Below the pieces are notes generated by a model. It saw nothing but the letters and a program-made list of their open reading frames with translations, did not search any database and had not been told where the DNA came from. Below, one piece after another: positions 26,291 through 64,000 of a stretch of 64,000 bases of DNA (within the stretch, counting starts at the first letter, position 1; each line of letters starts with the position of its first letter). The stretch covers positions 17,089,884-17,153,883 of the forward strand of contig CM040753.1 of assembly GCA_022829145.1 (NCBI GenBank), given 5' to 3'. Source of the DNA: Albula goreensis. Taxonomy: Eukaryota; Chordata; Actinopteri; Albuliformes; Albulidae. The position numbers and the translations under genes are program-made.

Positions 26291-27518
26291 CATAATGGTG
26301 TCATTTCTTTTGTTGGCTTGTCCTTTGTGTGGTTACAAAAGTTATTGCAAATCAGTAAGAACCCCAGATGAAATAAAAAATATCTCTAGTAAACAGCCAG
26401 CATCAAACCTCCCCACCAACACAGTAGAAAGACCCCTAAGCACAAGAAAAAATTCATCTGAAATCATGGGGGAAAATATAAAAGAAATAACAGTTTCAAT
26501 ATTTTGGAGTCTTAATTCATCGGGGAAACTGTCCAATAATTGCATGAACATGATTATGAATCAAGTTGCTATTATCTCATCAAACAGTTGAAGATGACTT
26601 TTGACACCACTTTTCTGAGTGATATTTTTTTCCATTCCCAACAGGTAATAATTTTATTATTCAGCGGTGAAACACCAGACACCACAACATCATGAAAGCA
26701 TCCTGGAGTTACAGGCTACAATATCTTCCAGCTAAACTGCCCATCTTCTGCTTTTCATCAAGAGGAGGTGAAAACACACAGGCTAACTGGGCCCTTAAAA
26801 AAACCACACCACTTTTTTCTTTGAACCAATCAGTTGCAAGCACAACAGGCACAGTTTAAAGGACTTTTAAAGCTCTGCGCATGCATGCAGTCAGTGTCAC
26901 TGAACCCCATGGCACTCTTTTTGTGGTTTGTTTTGTGGATATAGCCTTGCATCTGTGTGGCTTTGCTCTGCCACACCTGGCTGTGCTCAGAGGAGCTTCT
27001 TGTTCCCTCCCCTTCCACTCCCCCCCATTCCTGTTCCACCCTGCAGGGCCCAGCGGCCGCCATTGTGGGAAGGATAATATATTCCTCTCAAAATGGCTTT
27101 CTTTCTCTCACCCTGCATGTGTATTTCTCTGGCATGGTTTTTAGGGGCTAGGGAAGGCAGTCGGCAGGCGGTAATGGTGATAGTTAGGCCCCTGTTGAGT
27201 TCAATTGTCCCATTATGGCAAAGTCAAATCCAGTTGGACATTGAGGAGGGGGGTGGGGAGGCTGTGAGCCGGTTGTGCAAGGGTACAGACAAGGAGAAAA
27301 AGAAGTGCTCTCTACACGAATAGGTGAAACGGAAAAAACAGAACAGGACACTTGCAAGCATTCCGTCTCAATCGCATTCATATGTTATATAGATATCTAT
27401 ATTGCTGGTGTTGACACAGGAATGCCATTTCTTTGTCACTGCAGTGTATCACAACAGACAAAAAAAGTAACAAAGCTAGTATGTCATTGACAACTTGGCT
27501 CAGGCTGTCAATTCATAC

Positions 27519-27536
27519 TAAAAAAAAAAAAAAAAA
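27519..27536 (+). repeat. Oligo(A) tract
   Basis: An uninterrupted A run on plus. On the kdm4b strand it is oligo(T). Confidence 0.8.
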
Positions 27537-28030
27537 GCTTCCAATATTTACAGCTTAGAGTTAACTCCAGAGACAGATACGCTTCTCAGTAGTCAAGGGT
27601 CTCAATAGCACCTTGCAAAGACGGCTCATATGTTATTTAAAATTTTTTCTGTATAATGGAATACTTGTGTCAAAAGATTCTAAATACAAATGTTCACCTA
27701 TTCTAAACCAGTCTTTAATCTCTTACTTTGTGAAATTTTACAGAGCTTCACAAAATATTAAAAAAATTAATGACAGACAAAAGTGAATAGGATATAACAT
27801 CAAATTTCTACTTTTACAAAGAGTGCTACAATACAGTTCCAGATTTAGCTCTGGACAGGAAAACATGTAAATAACTGCCTAATGTATATTGTTAATACAA
27901 GTAAAACATGAAAACACCCAGAACTACCTTATTAACACAGTATTTTCACACAACTCAATGCTCCTGCAGACAAAACTACAGTAAAGTATACAACTCTTGT
28001 TGCATTAACCATTTTTTCTTTGTACAAATA

Positions 28031-28269
28031 TTTAATGTATAAGGAAGTAAGATATTTAAATACTTGTTTGTATCCCTTACCCATAAACCCACCCACCCAC
28101 CCTAAATCAATGGTGTCCCACACAAAAAGAAATACATTATTGAAACTGTACACAAACATATGTATTGTCCACCTGGTTATAATGCTGTTTGTTTTGGCTT
28201 GTTTTAGAAAAATAGTTATAGTAGGTTAAATTAATAAAAGATAAATCCATTTTTTGTTTCCTGTTAGTG

Positions 28270-28303
<34 letters not shown>

Positions 28304-28688
28304 AAAAGAGAGGTACGGTGTTGATGCTTGGAGACCTTTGTGTGGACAGTCCAGTAAAGGTGTAGACATGCAGACAAGATGCTGGCGAGACGCAGGTGAG
28401 ACATATGCTCCCTGTCAATTCGCTGCTCCTCCAGGACGGCTCAACGGCCCAATGAACAAACGACAACGGTGGCAGGTTACGAAAATTTAAAATAAAAAAA
28501 AAAAAAAACTAAAAGACATGCAATCCTGCCAGATTCAGCTCTTGGTTTGAAATGAGCACCAGTTCGCCCCCTGGCTGTGGAGCACCCACCAAGGCTGGGC
28601 GGTGTGTTGTGAGGGCAGGCGGGGGAGTGGGGGGGGGGGAAGGGGGAGGGGGACTTCTGTCCAAAAAGGGCTGAACACTGGCTGGTCT
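28031..28688 (-). other. kdm4b: kdm4b 3' UTR, end uncertain
   Basis: Sequence following the stop codon. On the transcript strand it contains a (CT)n run (28273-28300 on plus) and oligo-U tracts. No canonical AATAAA appears soon after the stop on the minus strand. ATTAAA signals appear at 28031-28036 and 27714-27719, and an AATAAA only at 26653-26658, so the UTR could be 0.65, 1.0 or 2.0 kb. The first was used as the boundary arbitrarily. Confidence 0.4.
28273..28300 (+). repeat. (GA)n microsatellite in kdm4b 3' UTR
   Basis: A pure GA run, reading as CU repeats in the transcript. Confidence 0.93.
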
Positions 28689-60093
<31,405 letters not shown>

Positions 60094-61379
60094 TTAGCAA
60101 CAGGGGGAAATGAACCAGGAAACCATGTGCAAAACAAAGTACAATAAATGTAATAAAACGTAATTCTCAATATTTCACTCGCATCCAAATCCGATTTATT
60201 CCCAATGCTAACAGGCGCATTGCCATGCAATTAAAATGATGCTTTGTGCTTTAAATTCACATGCTGTTCTCTTAAACCATTAAATACAGATTTTAATATA
60301 CACTTAATCTGAATTTCAAACATAATTAATCATTTCATTAGATGAAAATACACCAGATACTGTTGGGAATGAAACTGTGGAGTGAAGTCAGCTCAATATA
60401 CACCATCAAAGCTCAGGAAACAAAAGTCTTTTACTCTTCAGATACAGGGCACAGGAACATGGCTTTGTCCGAGGAGGCACTCTTTTCACTCTCTACCTGA
60501 ACAGGGGAGAAATTCCCTCCTTTCCTAGAATGAGGAGGATGGGGTTTGTTGGTTTTATCTCATCCCTGGTGAGACAGGCGTGTCTGCTCCTGTCTACAAA
60601 CCAAATATTTCATAAATAACAAGAAGGCTCCTGAGCGCAGCACATAGACACGCAGCTGTTTGGTAATCTTGGTGGTTCGACCTTCTGTATGTTGGCAGTT
60701 TCATTTCCAGGAGAATGCCTAGCAACCCAGCCCTACTCTCTGATTCCACACATTCCTGCTGATATCAAATTTATTCAAAAACACATCAGTTTTGGATGTA
60801 CTCCACGGCCACTTGAGACAGAAGGTTATACTCAGGCTCATATTACTTCATATGCTGCAAAATGTCTCATATCTACATTTTTGAGTATGATGAAGAATAG
60901 AGCACTCCAATTGCCAGGCGTGTAATGCCAGTGTTTCATGTTTTGATGACGAAAAAAAGTTTATTCAAAACACCAAGAGACTAATATTAGTGAGTTTCAT
61001 GTAGTGTGATAAAACAGTTCCTCATTTGAAGAAAAGTGCTATTAGTAGTGGTCCTCTGTGTGGATCATTAAGTAGAAGTGCCTGCTCTTGGTGCTGCTAT
61101 GGGTAGCAGTCAGGTGCTTGGTGACTGGTGTCACATCTGCAGTGTGAAAAGAACTGAAGCCTACTGTAGCAGAGGAGCCATGTGTTTACAGCCTCCTCCT
61201 GCCAAGTCTGTGGGAGACATTCACTCAGTGGGGCTGCCAGAACAGTAGTGAAACTCAGAATCCTCCACCTCCCATTCCTACTCCATCCGTCCCTCTTTCC
61301 TCTCTGTCTGTCCATCACCGCCTCTCTCCCTCCCCCTGACTGCCCAGCGGCTGCAGCAGTACAAGTGCAATTAGAGGGA

Positions 61380-61650
61380 GAGGCAGAGAGCATGGCGGAG
61401 GAAATTATCCAGCCCTGTGCAAATGAAGGTTTTGATTTCAGTCCGTTTCAGGCTTTTCCATCCTTCAGCGAGACTGATGGGACCCACACAGTCCACGAGT
61501 TTGTTTACAACCATTACAAATTAAATTTAACAAAGTTTTCTCTTATCCCCCCCAAACTCCTCTCCCCCTGCCTCATTCATTCCACTGTTCTGCCTGGTGA
61601 GCAGCCCTCCGATTGGGTACATTTACTGGCTGGTACAAATCTCTGTGAAA
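61380..61650. promoter_or_regulatory. Candidate intronic conserved element
   Basis: Unique, balanced-composition sequence (gcggaggaaattatccagcc; gtttgtttacaaccattaca with a forkhead-like tgtttac core). It has an open plus-strand frame but no recognised protein. Confidence 0.22.
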
Positions 61651-62006
61651 ACTGCTTGTGCTATTGATCACCATTCCAGCCGTTTCAGAAGCCAGGGGGT
61701 CAGATTGAGAGATCTCACAACACTCTTGGCTCACCGTCTGGGTACAGAACTTACTGCAGCCACAAACAGTGCTCCAGGGACATAGGTGCTTTAGGCTGCA
61801 GCATGCTTTAAATTAATTAGCTCATACAATGAGTCGTATAGCAACTCGTTTTCCAAGTTTTTCATGTTTTTTTCTGAACAAGTAAACTCAAAAGTGTGAT
61901 GAGAAATCATCTGTCACAGAGAGAGGTGGGAATAGTTTAGAGGTAAGATGAGTGTAATTTTCATTTTCTTTCCTGCGAGGTTTCACTAACCATAAATGGG
62001 AAGACC

Positions 62007-62156
62007 TAGTAAATAGTATCAATGACTTGATGATTTGGACCAATGACTGCATTGGCTGTGGAGAGAAAAAAACATTTTCATTGGTTCAAACAAGTCAATG
62101 ACTGAGTGTAGCTCCACCCTAATGGGGTAAATGACACCTCATTTCAACCATTACTA
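62007..62156 (+). mobile_element. hAT-like MITE, copy 3, shortened
   Basis: Right end, inverted, tagtaatggttgaaatgagg. The interior tgatttggaccaatgactgc … ggctgtggaga … cattggttcaaacaagtcaa matches copies 1 and 2. The left terminal repeat is mostly missing, suggesting an internal deletion. Confidence 0.65.
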
Positions 62157-62171
62157 GATTTCACTACTGCA

Positions 62172-62366
62172 ACTTTACATTTAGGCAGGCACCCTTATCC
62201 TGAGCTTACATTTACAGACTATCCATTTATACAACTGCATATTTTCTAGGGCAATTTAGGTGAAGTACCTTGACCCAAGGGTACAGCAGCAGTCCCCAAA
62301 CTGGGAACTGAACCTGCAACCAATGAGTGAAAAGCCCAGCTCCATTACCCCGCGAGGCAAGCTCAC
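62172..62366 (+). repeat. Dispersed teleost-type repeat, copy 2
   Basis: Contains tatccatttatacaactgca … gcaatttaggtgaagtacct … gggtacagcagcagt … aactgaacctgcaacc, the classic order of a repeat widespread in fish. It directly follows MITE copy 3. Confidence 0.62.
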
Positions 62367-62729
62367 GGCTTTTCCAGAGCTATCACAGAGTCATCTCGCT
62401 GAGCTTTATCCACAGTGAATAAACTTTCCAAAGCTCTCAACTCAGGAGTTCCAGAAAAAGAGTGCACTAGCTATCTTCCCCCTCAATCTCTTTTTTCCCT
62501 CCCCCCTCTGTCTCTCTCTGCTGTCTCACTTCCTTCTTTCAGACTATTTTCAACAGTTCTGGTTCATCATGTTGATTTGCAGTCAAAAAGCCTCCTTCGT
62601 TCTCTTTCAAGCACACGCTCCAGGATTTAACAAAGAGGCAGGCGCAAATCAGTCGAATTCTAAGGAAGTTAAAAGGCAGGAGACATGACACTGGGTGGGG
62701 GGGAAATGTGAAGTAAGCTCATTGGAAAA

Positions 62730-63010
62730 TAAAAGAGGGCCCTTATCTGAAACGTTTTGCTCTCTTGCTCACAACAATGCGCCAATCCGTTTTATTCTGA
62801 AGCTCCGCTCGGAGGAATACACAACCGGGTAACCCCCTGACAAAGACTGCAATGTGAGGATATGGGGAGAGAGAGAAAAGAACAAAACCGAAACTGACAA
62901 ACTTTGAGTGCAGTACAACGCTGCCACCAATGAAGAACTTTCTTTTGCCCTGGTTAGGCAGACGTTCATTTTTTTTTTTGTAATCCTCCAGATTCCTTAG
63001 TGCTGCGAGG
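62730..63010. promoter_or_regulatory. Candidate intronic conserved element
   Basis: Complex unique sequence (caacaatgcgccaatccgtt; gaagctccgctcggaggaat; acaaccgggtaaccccctga) with CpGs kept. Open frames on minus lack recognised domains. Confidence 0.27.
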
Positions 63011-63283
63011 GGTTTGAGTGCTTTCAAATGAGAATTATCCACAGGAAGAAAGGAGGAAAACAGCAGATTAATTCCAACTGGAGAATGGAATTGAAATGTA
63101 ACCCACAGAGACAGTCAGCTCTTTCCCAACCACAGACTGTAAGACACCAAGAAAGACTGAGGCCAACGCCTCTATGCCCATGTATTAATTCTGTGCACCA
63201 CTGTACCTACCACATTTAGAGGAGAGAGGAATTCATCTACTTTAACTGCCAGTCAGATCCTTAATTCAGGATCTATGTGAAAA

Positions 63284-63320
63284 TGCGTGTGTGCGTGCGT
63301 GTGTGTGTGTACATGTGTGT
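63284..63320 (+). repeat. Short (GT)n/(GCGT)n tract
   Basis: Alternating GTGT and GCGT units. Confidence 0.85.
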
Positions 63321-63622
63321 ATGAGGAGTTTTGTGTTAGCTCATGTGTGCATGGGCGCCAGTATGAGAGCTCTGCACTAACAGCAATGTGAAAGTGCTTA
63401 TTTACGTTAATGCAGTTGTGAGCAAATTCATGTGTATGGTTGTTCCCCAGCGTGTAAAAGCTAAACCTAAGTCACATTTCATTTTAGCTTTCTGGGCCAT
63501 CTTTTAACTAATGTTAATGCTCAGCTTTTTTATTCAGGGTGTTTTTACATACCAGTCCTGCAGGATGGTCTTGGCAAAGGAGTTAACCTGGGAAAGTTAT
63601 TATTATTATTATTATTTTATTA

Positions 63623-63898
63623 TACTGTGCTGTGGAAAAGTATTTGCCCCTTTACAGATTTCTTCTGTTTTTGCTTTTTTCAAACTTAAATGGTTCAGAT
63701 CATCAAACAAATTTTAATGTCAGACAAAGATAACCTGAGTAAATACAAAATGCAGCTTTTTAATGATGATTTCATTCAAGGGAATGAAATCATGATTTTT
63801 TTTCCCAAGGGAAAAAAGCTTTCCAAACCAACTGGGCCTTATGTGAAAAAGTACTTTCATGTGTGGCAAATACTTCACAGTACTTTCACAGCACTGTA
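63623..63898 (+). mobile_element. Small non-autonomous DNA transposon, 276 bp
   Basis: Starts tactgtgctgtggaaaagta and ends, inverted, tacagtgctgtgaaagtact. The subterminal text tatttgcccc…ttcttctgtttttgc and gatcatcaaacaaattttaa is one of the commonest short DNA elements in teleost genomes. Likely TA target duplication. No coding capacity. Confidence 0.75.
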
Positions 63899-64000
63899 TG
63901 TGTTGCTTTAAACCAATTAATAGGACTGTTTCATTTTGGAATGTCCAAACATATTTTTAGGCTCATGTAATCACTGTGATTACCTCTATGGACTGGTCAG

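Larger units (their letters stand above)
2725..28030. other. Gene-poor flank downstream of kdm4b
   Basis: About 25 kb without a recognised coding gene on either strand. Besides the separately listed repeats, transposon copies, exon-like segments and candidate regulatory blocks, it is AT-rich unique-looking sequence. Open frames are short, of random composition, or from microsatellites. In mammals KDM4B is followed tail-to-tail by PTPRS, but none of its phosphatase, FN3 or Ig exons were found here. Confidence 0.6.

Noticed and set aside
1-28000. Possible PTPRS or other known neighbour of mammalian KDM4B
   Set aside because: Neither tyrosine phosphatase signature (HCSAGVGRTG type) nor FN3/Ig exons were found on either strand.
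1-28000. A miR-7 hairpin, since a miR-7 gene lies in the same human chromosome band as KDM4B
   Set aside because: The mature miR-7 text was not found on either strand by eye.
62743-63042. 99-residue minus-strand open frame upstream of kdm4b exon W1
   Set aside because: The sequence does not match any KDM4 region and lacks suitable splice sites. The block is listed only as a candidate regulatory element.

Overview
The window is vertebrate nuclear DNA, almost certainly from a ray-finned fish. It is AT-rich, intron-dominated and full of CA/GT and trinucleotide microsatellites. It also carries short non-autonomous transposons and SINE-like repeats of teleost type. No bacterial operon, phage, CRISPR array, rRNA or tRNA gene was seen.

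The one gene recognised with confidence is kdm4b, the JmjC histone lysine demethylase 4B (JMJD2B). It lies on the minus strand from 60057 down to the stop codon at 28689. Fifteen coding exons with GT-AG borders and mutually compatible phases give 920 codons plus a stop. They cover the C-terminal part of the JmjC domain, a Glu/Arg-rich linker, a Lys-rich linker, the PHD and extended-PHD zinc fingers, the double Tudor domain and the KDM4B-type C-terminal tail. The exons for JmjN, the first part of JmjC and the promoter must lie beyond 64000. The protein should act in the nucleus on H3K9me3/H3K36me3. The JmjC and zinc residues that can be seen are intact, but two aromatic residues expected in the second Tudor repeat are replaced.

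From 1 to about 28 kb there is no recognised gene. This gene-poor flank holds microsatellites, a fold-back element, an 84-bp tandem duplication, one copy of a three-copy MITE family, half of a dispersed 48-bp minisatellite pair, and several unique stretches that look like conserved regulatory elements. Three short exon-like segments (2062-2166 and 11375-11430 on minus, 17092-17178 on plus) are weak candidates for parts of unidentified transcripts.

The kdm4b introns, from 29 kb to the window end, hold most of the other structure. This includes a MITE touching the acceptor of the Lys-rich exon, a roughly 30-bp minisatellite next to the donor of the JmjC/linker exon, the second 48-bp minisatellite, a decayed coding remnant at 53.6-54.5 kb, and a complete small DNA transposon at the window end.
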